From Streptomyces nodosus (GTDB taxonomy: Bacteria > Actinomycetota > Actinomycetes > Streptomycetales > Streptomycetaceae), in assembly GCF_008704995.1 (NCBI RefSeq), contig NZ_CP023747.1, forward strand, positions 5,552,001 to 5,616,000: 64,000 bases of DNA. The letters run 5' to 3'. The notes under the pieces are model-generated. The model was not told where the DNA came from. It ran no database searches and worked only from the letters and a program-made list of their open reading frames with translations. Positions 9,076 through 17,838 of the stretch are shown here, one piece after another. The position numbers were made by a program, and so were the translations under genes. The first letter of the stretch is position 1; each line of letters starts with the position of its first letter.

Positions 9076-9933
9076 GTGCCGCCCCCCGACGCGCGTACCG
9101 ACACCGATGCCGACACCGCCTCCGCCCCGGAGCCCGCCGACGCCAGGGGGCCCGGACCCGGCGCCGGTCCCCGCACCGGCCCGGACTTCCGCTCGGACTG
9201 CGAGGAAACCCTCGAGCTGCGCCTGCCCGGCCCCTTCATGACGCCCCCCGGACCGTCCGGGCCGGGCGGTGGCCTGCCGCAGGACGACGACCTCCTCGAC
9301 CAGGTGGCCGACTGGGGCGGCACCTCCACCTCCGTGGGTACCTTCCAGCTCGTCCCCGTCGACCCCGGCCGCGATCTCCAGCTGATCGCCCGCTGGATGA
9401 ACGACCCCGCCGTGGCCGTCTTCTGGGATCTGGCGGGGGACACCTCGGTGACCGAGCGGCACCTGTACGCCCAGCTCACCGGTGACGGACGCAGCGTTCC
9501 CTGCCTCGGCGTGCTCGACGGCACCCCGATGAGCTACTGGGAGATCTACCGTGCGGACCTCGACCCTCTGGCCCGCCACTTCCCGGCCCGTCCTCATGAC
9601 ACCGGTGTCCACCTCCTCATCGGCGGTGTCGGCGACCGCGGGCGCGGCCTCGGCTCCGCCCTGCTGCGCGCCGTCGCCGATCTCGTCCTGGACCGGCGTC
9701 CCTCCTGCGCCCGTGTCGTCGCCGAACCAGACCTGCGCAACACCCCCTCCGTCGCGGCCTTCCTGAGCGCCGGCTTCCGGTTCTCCGCCGAGCTCGACCT
9801 GCCCGGCAAACGCGCCGCCCTGATGATCCGAGACCGATCCCTGCGCGCGCTGCTCCAGGATCGTCAGCCCACCACCCCGGACAACGGGCCCACCACCCCG
9901 GACGACCTGCCGCACCCTCCGAGCCCCGAATGA
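9076..9933 (+). CDS. GNAT-family siderophore-type N-acyltransferase
   Basis: A 285-residue protein with a disordered, Pro/Asp-rich N-terminal 90 residues and a C-terminal GNAT fold of the AlcB/IucB/MbtK/DesC type. Typical features are 'LIARWMNDPAVAVFWDL', 'MSYWEIYRADLDPLARHF' and the acyl-CoA loop 'GDRGRGLGSALLRA'. Such enzymes acylate hydroxylamines or amines during siderophore assembly. The GTG at 9076 follows GAGAGGAG by 8 nt. An ATG at 9041 is in another frame and closes after six codons. Being 40 bp behind the synthetase it should be co-transcribed. The C-terminus is a Pro/Thr/Asp tail built from a short repeated motif. Confidence 0.86.
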   Translation: MPPPDARTDTDADTASAPEPADARGPGPGAGPRTGPDFRSDCEETLELRLPGPFMTPPGPSGPGGGLPQDDDLLDQVADWGGTSTSVGTFQLVPVDPGRDLQLIARWMNDPAVAVFWDLAGDTSVTERHLYAQLTGDGRSVPCLGVLDGTPMSYWEIYRADLDPLARHFPARPHDTGVHLLIGGVGDRGRGLGSALLRAVADLVLDRRPSCARVVAEPDLRNTPSVAAFLSAGFRFSAELDLPGKRAALMIRDRSLRALLQDRQPTTPDNGPTTPDDLPHPPSPE

Positions 9934-10000
9934 GCCCCGAGCCCCGAATGAGTCCCGGGTGGACCGCGGGCATGCGCGCCCGATTGTCGGCGGGGGGCCG

Positions 10001-10006
10001 TAGGGT
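10001..10006 (+). promoter_or_regulatory. Candidate -10 (TAGGGT) of the DinG-like helicase gene, leaderless type
   Basis: TAGGGT ends 9 nt before the ATG at 10016 and there is no Shine-Dalgarno sequence between, so transcription probably starts at or next to the start codon. Confidence 0.5.
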
Positions 10007-10015
10007 GGTCGCGCT

Positions 10016-11989
10016 ATGACGAAGCCCTCACTTCCCGAACTCCTGCATGCAGCCGTCGCAGCCGTCGGCGGCACGGAGCGCCCCGGCCAGGTGACCATGG
10101 CCCAATCCGTCGCCGAGGCGATCGACGACGGCTCCCATCTGCTGGTCCAGGCCGGCACCGGCACCGGAAAGTCGCTGGGCTATCTGGTGCCCGCGCTCGC
10201 ACACGGGGAGACCGTCGTGGTGGCGACCGCCACCCTGGCGCTGCAGCGCCAGCTCGTGGAGCGTGATCTGCCGCGCACGGTCGAGGCGCTGCACCCGTTG
10301 CTGCGCCGCCGCCCGGAGTTCGCGATGCTCAAGGGCCGGTCGAACTATCTGTGTCTGCACCGTCTGCACGAGGGCGTGCCGCAGGACGAGGAGGACGGCC
10401 TCTTCGACCAGTTCGAGGCCGCCGCGCCCACCAGCAAACTGGGCCAGGACCTGCTGCGGCTGCGCGACTGGTCCCAGGACACGGAGAGCGGCGACCGCGA
10501 CGACCTCACCCCGGGTGTCTCGGACCGTGCCTGGGCGCAGGTGTCGGTGTCGTCCCGGGAGTGCCTGGGCGCCTCCAAGTGCGCCTACGGTGCCGAGTGC
10601 TTCGCCGAGACGGCCCGCGAGCGGGCCAAGCTCGCCGAGGTCGTCGTCACCAACCACGCACTGCTCGCGATCGACGCCATCGAGGGCGCGCCGGTCCTCC
10701 CGCAGCACGAGGTGCTGATCGTCGACGAGGCCCATGAGCTGGTCTCCCGGGTGACGGGCGTCGCCACCGGCGAGCTCACCCCGGGCCAGGTCAACCGCGC
10801 GGTGCGCCGCGCCGCCAAGCTGGTCGACGAGAAGGCCGCCGACCAGCTCCAGACGGCCGCCGAGGGCTTCGAGCGGCTGATGGAGCTGGCCCTGCCGGGC
10901 CGCCTCGAGGAGGTCCCCGAGGATCTCGGCTATGCGCTGATGGCGCTGCGCGACGCCGCCCGCACGGTGATCTCCGCCCTCGGTAACACCCGCGACAAGT
11001 CGGTCCAGGACGAGGACGTGGTGCGCAAGCAGGCGCTGGCCTCGGTGGAGTCGGTGCACGATGTGGCCGAGCGGATCACTGCCGGCTCCGAATGGGATGT
11101 CGTCTGGTACGAGCGGCACGACCGCTTCGGCGCCTCCCTGCGGGTCGCCCCGATGTCCGTGTCCGGGTTGCTGAGAGAGAAGCTCTTCACCGACCGCTCG
11201 GTCGTCCTGGCGTCCGCCACGCTGAAGCTGGGCGGCGACTTCAACGGCGTCGCGGCGTCCCTGGGGCTGTCCCCCGAAGGCACCGAGGGAGACGACGTCC
11301 CGCAGTGGAAGGGCGCCGATGTGGGTTCCCCCTTCGACTATCCGAAGCAGGGCATCCTCTATGTCGCCCGGCATCTGTCCCGGCCGGCGCGCGACGGCGA
11401 TCGCGCCGACATGCTGGACGAGCTGACGGAGCTGATCCAGGCGGCGGGCGGCCGCACCCTGGGGCTCTTCTCGTCGATGCGGGCGGCCCAGCTGGCCGCG
11501 GAGGAACTGCGCACCCGTATCCCCGAGTTCCCGATCCTCCTCCAGGGGGAGGAGACCCTCGGCGAGCTGATCAAGAACTTCGCCGCGGACCCCGGAACCT
11601 GTCTGTTCGGCACGCTCTCGCTCTGGCAGGGCGTCGACGTCCCGGGTCCCAGCTGTCAGCTGGTGGTCATGGACAAGATCCCCTTCCCCCGCCCCGACGA
11701 TCCGCTGATGAGTGCCCGGCAGAAGGCCGTCGAGGACGCCGGGGGCAACGGCTTCATGGCGGTCGCCGCCACCCATGCCGCTCTGCTGATGGCGCAGGGC
11801 GCGGGCCGCCTGGTACGGGCGTCGGGGGACCGCGGGGTGGTCGCCGTGCTGGACCAGCGGCTGGCGACGGCCCGCTACGGCAGCTATCTGAAGGCGTCAC
11901 TGCCCGACTTCTGGTACACCACCGACCGCAATCAGGTGCGCAGGTCGCTGTCCGCCATCGACGAGGCGGCGAAGGCCCAGGGCGGCTGA
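10016..11989 (+). CDS. dinG: DinG-family ATP-dependent DNA helicase
   Basis: A 657-residue superfamily-2 helicase of the XPD/DinG group. It has the Walker A 'AGTGTGKSLGYLVPAL', motif II 'IVDEAHEL', motif V/VI regions 'FGTLSLWQGVDVPG' and 'AQGAGRLVRASGDRGVVAVLDQR'. The expected iron-sulfur cysteines are present: one in 'NYLCLHRLHEG' and three in 'ECLGASKCAYGAECF'. DinG-type enzymes unwind DNA with 5' overhangs, D-loops and R-loops during repair. The next gene, lexA, is convergent and shares a terminator hairpin with it. No SOS box is evident upstream; the start looks leaderless. Confidence 0.9.
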   Translation: MTKPSLPELLHAAVAAVGGTERPGQVTMAQSVAEAIDDGSHLLVQAGTGTGKSLGYLVPALAHGETVVVATATLALQRQLVERDLPRTVEALHPLLRRRPEFAMLKGRSNYLCLHRLHEGVPQDEEDGLFDQFEAAAPTSKLGQDLLRLRDWSQDTESGDRDDLTPGVSDRAWAQVSVSSRECLGASKCAYGAECFAETARERAKLAEVVVTNHALLAIDAIEGAPVLPQHEVLIVDEAHELVSRVTGVATGELTPGQVNRAVRRAAKLVDEKAADQLQTAAEGFERLMELALPGRLEEVPEDLGYALMALRDAARTVISALGNTRDKSVQDEDVVRKQALASVESVHDVAERITAGSEWDVVWYERHDRFGASLRVAPMSVSGLLREKLFTDRSVVLASATLKLGGDFNGVAASLGLSPEGTEGDDVPQWKGADVGSPFDYPKQGILYVARHLSRPARDGDRADMLDELTELIQAAGGRTLGLFSSMRAAQLAAEELRTRIPEFPILLQGEETLGELIKNFAADPGTCLFGTLSLWQGVDVPGPSCQLVVMDKIPFPRPDDPLMSARQKAVEDAGGNGFMAVAATHAALLMAQGAGRLVRASGDRGVVAVLDQRLATARYGSYLKASLPDFWYTTDRNQVRRSLSAIDEAAKAQGG

Positions 11990-12002
11990 CCGCCCGGAAC
12001 CA

Positions 12003-12046
12003 CCGATGCGTTGTCCCGCGGCCCGGACCGAGGGACAACGCATCGG
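12003..12046. terminator. Hairpin terminator between the DinG gene and lexA
   Basis: A perfect 15-bp inverted repeat (12003-12017 with 12032-12046; arms CCGATGCGTTGTCCC and its complement) lies 14 nt after the helicase stop. It sits between convergent genes and could serve both. Confidence 0.85.
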
Positions 12047-12185
12047 CATAGGGACCGCAAGCCCGGGGCGCCGATCTGAAGACCCTGGGGCCCCGGACAG
12101 CATGGGGCCCCGGAACCGGCGCAGGGGTCCCGGGGCCCGGATCAGGGGTGAGCGTGGGCGGGGGCCGCCCGTCGCGTCGGCGGCG

Positions 12186-12965
12186 TCACACCCGCCGCAG
12201 CACCGCCACCACCTTGCCGAGGATCGTGGCCTCGTCACCCGGGATCGGCTGGTAGGCGGAGTTGTGGGGAAGCAGCCAGACATGGCCGTCCTCGCGCTTG
12301 AAGCGTTTGACGGTGGCCTCGCCGTCGAGCATCGCGGCGACGATGTCCCCGTTCTCGGCGACCGGCTGACGGCGGACCGTGACCCAGTCCCCGTCGCAGA
12401 TCGCGGCCTCGATCATGGAGTCGCCGACGACCTTCAGCACAAAGAGCTCACCGTCACCGACGAGCTGCCGGGGGAGCGGGAAGACGTCCTCGACCGACTC
12501 CTCGGCGAGGATGGGGCCGCCGGCCGCGATGCGCCCGACGAGCGGGACATAGGACGCGGCGGGCTTGCCCGCGGTGTCGGTGGGCTGCACGGAGGCCGAC
12601 TGGTCGGAGCCGCGCACCTCATAGGCGCGCGGGCGGTGGGGGTCACGGCGCAGAAAGCCCTTGCGCTCCAGCGCCATGAGCTGGTGGGCCACCGAGGAGG
12701 TGCTGGAGAGACCCACGGCCTGACCGATCTCCCGCATCGACGGCGGGTAGCCACGCCGCTGCACAGAGTCCCGGATGACCTCGATCACTCGGCGCTGCCG
12801 GTCGGTCAGCCCGGAGCTGTCCGCCCGGATGCCTGGAGGTCGGCCCGGCAGGGAGCGCTTGGGCCCCTCCTGATTCGTGGCGTCGCTCGTGGTGTGCACC
12901 GGGTCGAGTCGGCCCTGGGAGCGGTCCTGGGCAGTGATGGTGGCACTGTCTGCGGTCGTGGTCAC
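12186..12965 (-). CDS. lexA: LexA, SOS-response repressor (S24 self-cleaving)
   Basis: A 259-residue repressor. The N-terminal winged helix starts near residue 53 ('LTDRQRRVIEVIRD') with recognition region 'PPSMREIGQAVGLSSTSSV'. The scissile Ala148-Gly149 is in 'GRIAAGGP', and the catalytic Ser183 ('VGDSMIEA') and Lys220 ('EATVKRF') of the S24 peptidase domain are present. RecA-nucleoprotein filaments trigger its self-cleavage and so induce DNA-repair genes. The first 50 residues are a Streptomyces-type extension before the DNA-binding domain. The GTG at 12965 has GAGAGGGG about 5 nt upstream. An SOS box 61 bp upstream indicates autoregulation. Confidence 0.96.
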   Translation of the reverse strand: MTTTADSATITAQDRSQGRLDPVHTTSDATNQEGPKRSLPGRPPGIRADSSGLTDRQRRVIEVIRDSVQRRGYPPSMREIGQAVGLSSTSSVAHQLMALERKGFLRRDPHRPRAYEVRGSDQSASVQPTDTAGKPAASYVPLVGRIAAGGPILAEESVEDVFPLPRQLVGDGELFVLKVVGDSMIEAAICDGDWVTVRRQPVAENGDIVAAMLDGEATVKRFKREDGHVWLLPHNSAYQPIPGDEATILGKVVAVLRRV

Positions 12966-13025
12966 GTCGGCCCCTCTCGATGGTCTCCCGTGCAGGACAA
13001 CGGTAGTTGCTTTCGAAAGGTTGCG

Positions 13026-13041
13026 CCAAACACACGTTCGA
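13026..13041 (-). promoter_or_regulatory. SOS (LexA) box of lexA
   Basis: CCAAACACACGTTCGA matches the actinobacterial LexA consensus TCGAAC-N4-GTTCGA perfectly in the right half and with two changes in the left half. It lies 61 bp upstream of the lexA start, as expected for autorepression. Confidence 0.7.
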
Positions 13042-13329
13042 GTGAAAAAACGCGAATTAGCTGACGTGAGTGGGTGTCCGGGTGTATGGCCTATTCCGTC
13101 GCCGGCGGCGGACGAAAGTGCTCATTGCGATACTCTTCACCGCCGGGGTGATGGCCTCGCGGGCCGCCGTGACCGGCGCCCAGTCTGCCATCCGGAGGCT
13201 GCGGCCCGCCCCTGACCCTCTTCCCCGCGTGGTGTCCAGGGTATCCGTGCATGCTCCGATTCGGTGCGGGCGTACCGCACGCGCCAATCCCCCCGTCGCG
13301 GGCGTGTCGTCGCCGAATGTACGAGTCAA

Positions 13330-13376
13330 TCGCTAGATGTAGTGGTTGGATTTCACCGGCGGCCCAGTAGTTGTGG
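13330..13376 (+). promoter_or_regulatory. Paired NrdR boxes upstream of nrdRJ
   Basis: Box 1 (13330-13345, TCGCTAGATGTAGTGG) matches the 16-bp NrdR consensus ACACTATATATAGTGT at 12 positions. Box 2 (13361-13376, GGCCCAGTAGTTGTGG) is weaker but keeps the TnGTG right half. The boxes start exactly 31 bp apart, about three helical turns, which is the usual NrdR spacing. A possible -10 element (TATGCT, 13409-13414) follows. Confidence 0.7.
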
Positions 13377-13486
13377 TCCCCCCGGTCTTCGTGGCTCGGA
13401 CGATCGCCTATGCTTGGGGCTGCTTCGAGGGGCCGGTGAGGTCCCGAGGGGTCCCTGAGTCGCGCTTGAAAAGGAGGGTTGGAGCC

Positions 13487-14047
13487 ATGCACTGCCCCTT
13501 CTGCAGGCACCCCGACAGTCGTGTCGTCGACAGCCGTACGACCGATGACGGCACATCCATCCGCAGGCGCCGCCAGTGCCCCGACTGCTCCCGTCGTTTC
13601 ACGACGGTGGAGACGTGCTCGCTCATGGTGGTCAAGCGGTCCGGGGTCACCGAGCCCTTCAGCCGCATCAAGATCATCAACGGGGTGCGCAAGGCGTGCC
13701 AGGGGCGGCCCGTCACCGAGGATGCGCTGGCCCAGCTCGGTCAGCGTGTCGAGGAGGCGGTGCGGGCCACCGGAAGCGCGGAGCTGACCACCCACGACGT
13801 GGGTCTGGCCATACTCGGCCCCCTGCAGGAGCTCGATCTCGTCGCCTATCTGCGCTTCGCGTCCGTCTACCGGGCGTTCGACTCGCTGGAGGACTTCGAG
13901 GCCGCCATCGCGGAGCTCAGGGAGCAGCAGGGCGAGCAGTCCGCCGTGGACGGCGGCTCCGCGGACACCGCCCTGGAGCGCCGGGGAACCGGCTGCGGGT
14001 GCGGAGGGGCGGCCGACGCCCCCGTGCCCGCCATCGCCGCCGACTGA
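13487..14047 (+). CDS. nrdR: NrdR, ribonucleotide reductase transcriptional repressor
   Basis: A 186-residue repressor. The N-terminal zinc ribbon has Cys3-x2-Cys6 ('CPFC') and Cys31-x2-Cys34 ('CPDC') around the Arg-rich 'SIRRRRQ'. An ATP-cone domain follows ('VVKRSGVTEPFSRIKI... ACQGRPV'). NrdR binds ATP/dATP and represses ribonucleotide reductase genes. The ATG at 13487 has AAGGAGG ahead of it; the longer frame upstream is non-coding. It is the first gene of the nrdRJ operon and has NrdR boxes in its own promoter region. The last 35 residues form a low-complexity tail typical of Streptomyces NrdR. Confidence 0.96.
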   Translation: MHCPFCRHPDSRVVDSRTTDDGTSIRRRRQCPDCSRRFTTVETCSLMVVKRSGVTEPFSRIKIINGVRKACQGRPVTEDALAQLGQRVEEAVRATGSAELTTHDVGLAILGPLQELDLVAYLRFASVYRAFDSLEDFEAAIAELREQQGEQSAVDGGSADTALERRGTGCGCGGAADAPVPAIAAD

Positions 14048-14196
14048 CGGGAAGGGCCGGCCGGAACCGGCCCCGCCGACGGCACACAGACCCGTCACGC
14101 GTGCTCTCGAACGGTACGCGTGGCAGTAGACAGAACACCGTGCCATGGGAAGAAAAGGGCACTTCGGGGCGTTTTCGCCCGAAATAGGGAGACGGC

Positions 14197-17082
14197 ATGA
14201 CAGAGACGGCGAGCGGTCCGGCACGAGGTTCCCGGGCGAAGGGTGCCAAGGCCGGCAAGGGACTGCGGATCGAGCGTATCCACACCACTCCCGGCGTACA
14301 CCCGTACGACGAGGTCGAGTGGGCGAGCCGCGACGTCGTCATGACCAACTGGCGCGACGGCTCGGTCAACTTCGAGCAGCGTGGCGTCGAGTTCCCCGAG
14401 TCCTGGTCGGTGAACGCGGTCAACATCGTCACCAGCAAGTACTTCCGCGGTGCCGTCGGCACCCCCCAGCGCGAGACCAGCCTCAAGCAGCTGATCGACC
14501 GCATCGTGCAGACGTACCGGAAGGCCGGTGAGGAGTACAAGTACTTCGTCTCGCCCGCGGACGCCGAGATCTTCGAGCACGAACTGACGTACGCCCTGCT
14601 GCACCAGATCTTCAGCTTCAACAGCCCCGTCTGGTTCAACGTCGGCACCCCGCAGCCCCAGCAGGTCTCCGCCTGCTTCATCCTGTCCGTCGACGACTCC
14701 ATGGAGTCGATCCTCGACTGGTACAAGGAAGAGGGCATGATCTTCAAGGGCGGCTCCGGGGCCGGCCTGAACCTGTCCCGCATCCGTTCGTCCAAGGAAC
14801 TGCTGTCCTCCGGCGGCAACGCCTCAGGACCGGTCTCCTTCATGCGCGGCGCCGACGCCTCCGCCGGGACGATCAAGTCGGGCGGTGCCACCCGCCGGGC
14901 CGCCAAGATGGTGATCCTGGACGTCGACCACCCGGACGTCGAGGACTTCATCCAGACCAAGGTCAGCGAAGAGGAGAAGATCCGCGCCCTGCGCGACGCG
15001 GGCTTCGACATGGACCTCGGCGGCGATGACATCACCTCCGTCCAGTACCAGAACGCCAACAACTCGGTCCGTGTCAACGACACCTTCATGTCGGCCGTCG
15101 AGAGCGCCGGGAAGTTCGGCCTGCGCGCCCGTATGACCGGTGAGGTCATCGAGGAGGTCGACGCCAAGGCGCTCTTCCGCAAGATGGCCGAGGCCGCCTG
15201 GGCCTGCGCCGACCCCGGCATCCAGTACGACGACACGATCAACCACTGGCACACCTGTCCCGAGTCCGGCCGTATCAACGGCTCGAACCCGTGCAGCGAG
15301 TACATGCACCTGGACAACACGTCCTGCAACCTCGCCTCGCTGAACCTCATGAAGTTCCTGAAGGACGACGGCAAGGGCCGGCAGTCCTTCGAGGTCGAGC
15401 GCTTCGCCAAGGTCGTCGAGCTGGTCATCACCGCGATGGACATCTCGATCTGCTTCGCGGACTTCCCGACCCAGAAGATCGGCGAGAACACCCGCGCCTA
15501 CCGCCAGCTCGGCATCGGCTACGCCAACCTCGGCGCCCTCCTCATGGCGACCGGCCACGCGTACGACTCCGACGGCGGCCGCGCCCTGGCCGGTTCCATC
15601 ACCTCCCTGATGACCGGCACGGCGTACCGGCGCTCCGCCGAGCTGGCCGCGGTCGTCGGCCCGTACGACGGCTACGCCCGCAACGCCGAGCCGCATCTGC
15701 GCGTCATGAAGCAGCACGCCGACGCCAATGCCCGGGCCGTCCGCATGGACGACCTGGACAACCCGGTGTGGGCCGCCGCCACCGAGGCCTGGCAGGACGT
15801 GCTCCGCCTCGGCGAGAAGAACGGCTTCCGCAACTCCCAGGCCTCCGTCCTGGCGCCGACCGGCACCATCGGCCTGGCGATGTCCTGCGACACCACCGGT
15901 GTCGAGCCGGACCTGGCGCTGGTCAAGTTCAAGAAGCTGGTCGGCGGCGGCTCGATGCAGATCGTGAACGGCACCGTGCCGCAGGCGCTGCGCCGCCTCG
16001 GCTACCAGGAGGAGCAGATCGAGGCGATCGTCGCCCATATCGCCGAGCACGGCAATGTGATCGACGCGCCGGGCCTCAAGCAGGAGCACTACGAGGTCTT
16101 CGACTGCGCCATGGGCGAGCGCGCCATCTCCCCGATGGGCCACGTCCGCATGATGGGCGCGATCCAGCCGTGGATCTCCGGTGCCATCTCCAAGACGGTC
16201 AACATGCCGGAGTCGGCGACCGTCGAGGAGGTCGAGGAGATCTACTTCGAGGCCTGGAAGATGGGCATCAAGGCGCTCGCGATCTACCGCGACAACTGCA
16301 AGGTCGGCCAGCCGCTCTCCGCCAAGAAGAAGGAGTCCGCGGACGCGAAGACCGAGGCGCCCGCCGCGGAGTCCAGGGTCGAGAAGGTCGTCGAGTACCG
16401 CCCGGTCCGCAAGCGCCTCCCGAAGGGTCGTCCCGGCATCACCACCTCCTTCACCGTCGGCGGTGCCGAGGGCTATATGACCGCCAATTCCTACCCGGAC
16501 GACGGTCTGGGCGAGGTCTTCCTGAAGATGTCCAAGCAGGGTTCGACCCTCGCGGGCATGATGGACGCCTTCTCCATCGCCGTCTCGGTGGGCCTGCAGT
16601 ACGGCGTCCCGCTGGAGACCTATGTCTCCAAGTTCACCAATATGCGCTTCGAGCCGGCCGGTATGACGGACGACCCGGACGTGCGGATGGCCCAGTCGAT
16701 CGTCGACTACATCTTCCGCCGTCTGGCGCTGGACTTCCTGCCCTTCGAGACGCGCTCCGCACTCGGCATCCACTCCGCCGAGGAGCGTCAGCGCCACCTG
16801 GAGACGGGGTCCTACGAGCCCGCCGACGACGAGGTCGACGTCGAGGGCCTGGCCCAGTCGGCGCCGCGCGCCCAGGAGCTGAAGGCGGTCGCCACCCCGA
16901 AGGCGGAGGCCCCGGCGGCCGGACCGGCCCCGAAGCAGGCGCACACCAGCGCCGAGCTGGTGGAGATGCAGCTGGGCATCCAGGCCGACGCCCCGCTGTG
17001 CTTCTCCTGCGGCACCAAGATGCAGCGGGCCGGCTCCTGCTACATCTGCGAGGGCTGCGGCTCGACCAGCGGCTGCAGCTGA
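14197..17082 (+). CDS. nrdJ: Vitamin B12-dependent class II ribonucleotide reductase NrdJ
   Basis: A 961-residue adenosylcobalamin-dependent reductase that makes dNTPs with or without oxygen. Key regions include 'CFILSVDDSMESI', 'KGGSGAGLNLSRIRS', the active-site segment 'GSNPCSEYMHLDNTSCNL' and 'LAPTGTIGLAMSCDTTG'. The C-terminal redox tail has CxxC pairs ('CFSCG', 'CYICEGCG'). A Lys/Ala/Glu-rich linker at about 708-735 and an Ala/Pro linker near 890-925 separate the domains. The ATG at 14197 follows GGGAG. It lies 149 bp after nrdR in the same transcript and is expected to be repressed by NrdR. Confidence 0.97.
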   Translation: MTETASGPARGSRAKGAKAGKGLRIERIHTTPGVHPYDEVEWASRDVVMTNWRDGSVNFEQRGVEFPESWSVNAVNIVTSKYFRGAVGTPQRETSLKQLIDRIVQTYRKAGEEYKYFVSPADAEIFEHELTYALLHQIFSFNSPVWFNVGTPQPQQVSACFILSVDDSMESILDWYKEEGMIFKGGSGAGLNLSRIRSSKELLSSGGNASGPVSFMRGADASAGTIKSGGATRRAAKMVILDVDHPDVEDFIQTKVSEEEKIRALRDAGFDMDLGGDDITSVQYQNANNSVRVNDTFMSAVESAGKFGLRARMTGEVIEEVDAKALFRKMAEAAWACADPGIQYDDTINHWHTCPESGRINGSNPCSEYMHLDNTSCNLASLNLMKFLKDDGKGRQSFEVERFAKVVELVITAMDISICFADFPTQKIGENTRAYRQLGIGYANLGALLMATGHAYDSDGGRALAGSITSLMTGTAYRRSAELAAVVGPYDGYARNAEPHLRVMKQHADANARAVRMDDLDNPVWAAATEAWQDVLRLGEKNGFRNSQASVLAPTGTIGLAMSCDTTGVEPDLALVKFKKLVGGGSMQIVNGTVPQALRRLGYQEEQIEAIVAHIAEHGNVIDAPGLKQEHYEVFDCAMGERAISPMGHVRMMGAIQPWISGAISKTVNMPESATVEEVEEIYFEAWKMGIKALAIYRDNCKVGQPLSAKKKESADAKTEAPAAESRVEKVVEYRPVRKRLPKGRPGITTSFTVGGAEGYMTANSYPDDGLGEVFLKMSKQGSTLAGMMDAFSIAVSVGLQYGVPLETYVSKFTNMRFEPAGMTDDPDVRMAQSIVDYIFRRLALDFLPFETRSALGIHSAEERQRHLETGSYEPADDEVDVEGLAQSAPRAQELKAVATPKAEAPAAGPAPKQAHTSAELVEMQLGIQADAPLCFSCGTKMQRAGSCYICEGCGSTSGCS

Positions 17083-17091
17083 CCCGGTCCC

Positions 17092-17125
17092 GAGGGGCGG
17101 TACGACCACAGTCGTGCCGCCCTTC
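17092..17125. terminator. Hairpin terminator between nrdJ and the TerD gene
   Basis: GAGGGGCGGTACGAC pairs with GTCGTGCCGCCCTTC around the four-base loop CACA, with one G-T wobble and one mismatch. It starts 10 bp after the nrdJ stop and lies between convergent genes. Confidence 0.78.
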
Positions 17126-17154
17126 GGCGTCTCCGGCCCCTCGCGGCGCGGTCC

Positions 17155-17688
17155 TCAGGAGCCGTGCGGGGCGCCCATGACGCGGGCGAAGCCCGCCGGG
17201 TCCGTGTCATAGCCGCGGATGCCCGGGCGGAACGTCCACTCGCCGTCGGCGTCGCGGACGAACTCGGCCACCGTCGCCGCGGTCGCGCCCAGGACCCTGC
17301 CGAAGTCGTCCTCGGCGAGAACGGTGTAGCCCTCGCGCAACCGCACCGCCGGATTCAGGACGCCGGCGAACGTCCTGCGGGCGGGGCGCTGCTGGATGAC
17401 GACACCGGCCACCACGCGGGCGTACCGGCGGTCGAGCCGATGGAGCTCCAGCGTCATGACCTCGTCCCAGCCGAATCCCCTGCCGTCGAGGCTGTCGCGA
17501 TTGAGGGAGATCGTGCCGTCCGGGGAACGGCTGTCGAAATGCACCACATAGTCGGGATCCCCGTACGGATCCGTGGCCGGATAGGCCGCGGCGACTAGGT
17601 CGAGATCGGTGGGCGGCTGCCCGGCCGGACTGGGGTCCCACTTCACCGCCAGTTCGACCTTGTGGATGCCCTTGTTGAGACCACTCAT
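17155..17688 (-). CDS. TerD-family tellurium-resistance/stress protein
   Basis: A 177-residue TerD/CABP-type protein. It starts 'MSGLNKGIHKVELAVKWDPS' and contains the acidic, calcium-binding-type region 'DLDLVAAAY', followed by 'FDSRSPDGTISLNRDSLDG' and 'WDEVMTLELHRL'. TerD proteins bind Ca2+ and take part in stress, phage and tellurite tolerance; in Streptomyces they are common stress and development proteins. The ATG at 17688 follows AGGGGA by about 6 nt; the frame is open 16 codons further but without a site. It stands alone here, with no terBC cluster nearby. Confidence 0.85.
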   Translation of the reverse strand: MSGLNKGIHKVELAVKWDPSPAGQPPTDLDLVAAAYPATDPYGDPDYVVHFDSRSPDGTISLNRDSLDGRGFGWDEVMTLELHRLDRRYARVVAGVVIQQRPARRTFAGVLNPAVRLREGYTVLAEDDFGRVLGATAATVAEFVRDADGEWTFRPGIRGYDTDPAGFARVMGAPHGS

Positions 17689-17826
17689 CACACATCCCCT
17701 CCCCGTGCGTGTCACTCCGCCCGAACTTCCGTGCATTGTGGGTCAGTTGTCCATTGTGCCTCGTGCGAGACGGCGCTCGCCCGGGTGTACTGCGCCAGAC
17801 CGTGACCGATGTCCTCACCGGGGCCT

Positions 17827-17832
17827 TACGAT
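17827..17832 (+). promoter_or_regulatory. Candidate -10 (TACGAT) of the DUF4937 gene, leaderless type
   Basis: TACGAT ends 6 nt before the GTG at 17839 with no Shine-Dalgarno sequence between, the usual geometry of a leaderless Streptomyces transcript. This also supports the GTG as the true start. Confidence 0.6.
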
Positions 17833-17838
17833 GGCGCG

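Noticed and set aside
12966..13486. Cobalamin riboswitch upstream of nrdRJ
   Set aside because: No B12-box-like conserved core was seen; NrdR boxes explain the region better.
14824..17109. Long minus-strand open frame (761 codons) opposite nrdJ
   Set aside because: Its residues are rich in Gly, Arg, His, Asp and Leu in the pattern produced by reading a GC-rich gene backwards, and nrdJ on the other strand is unquestionable.
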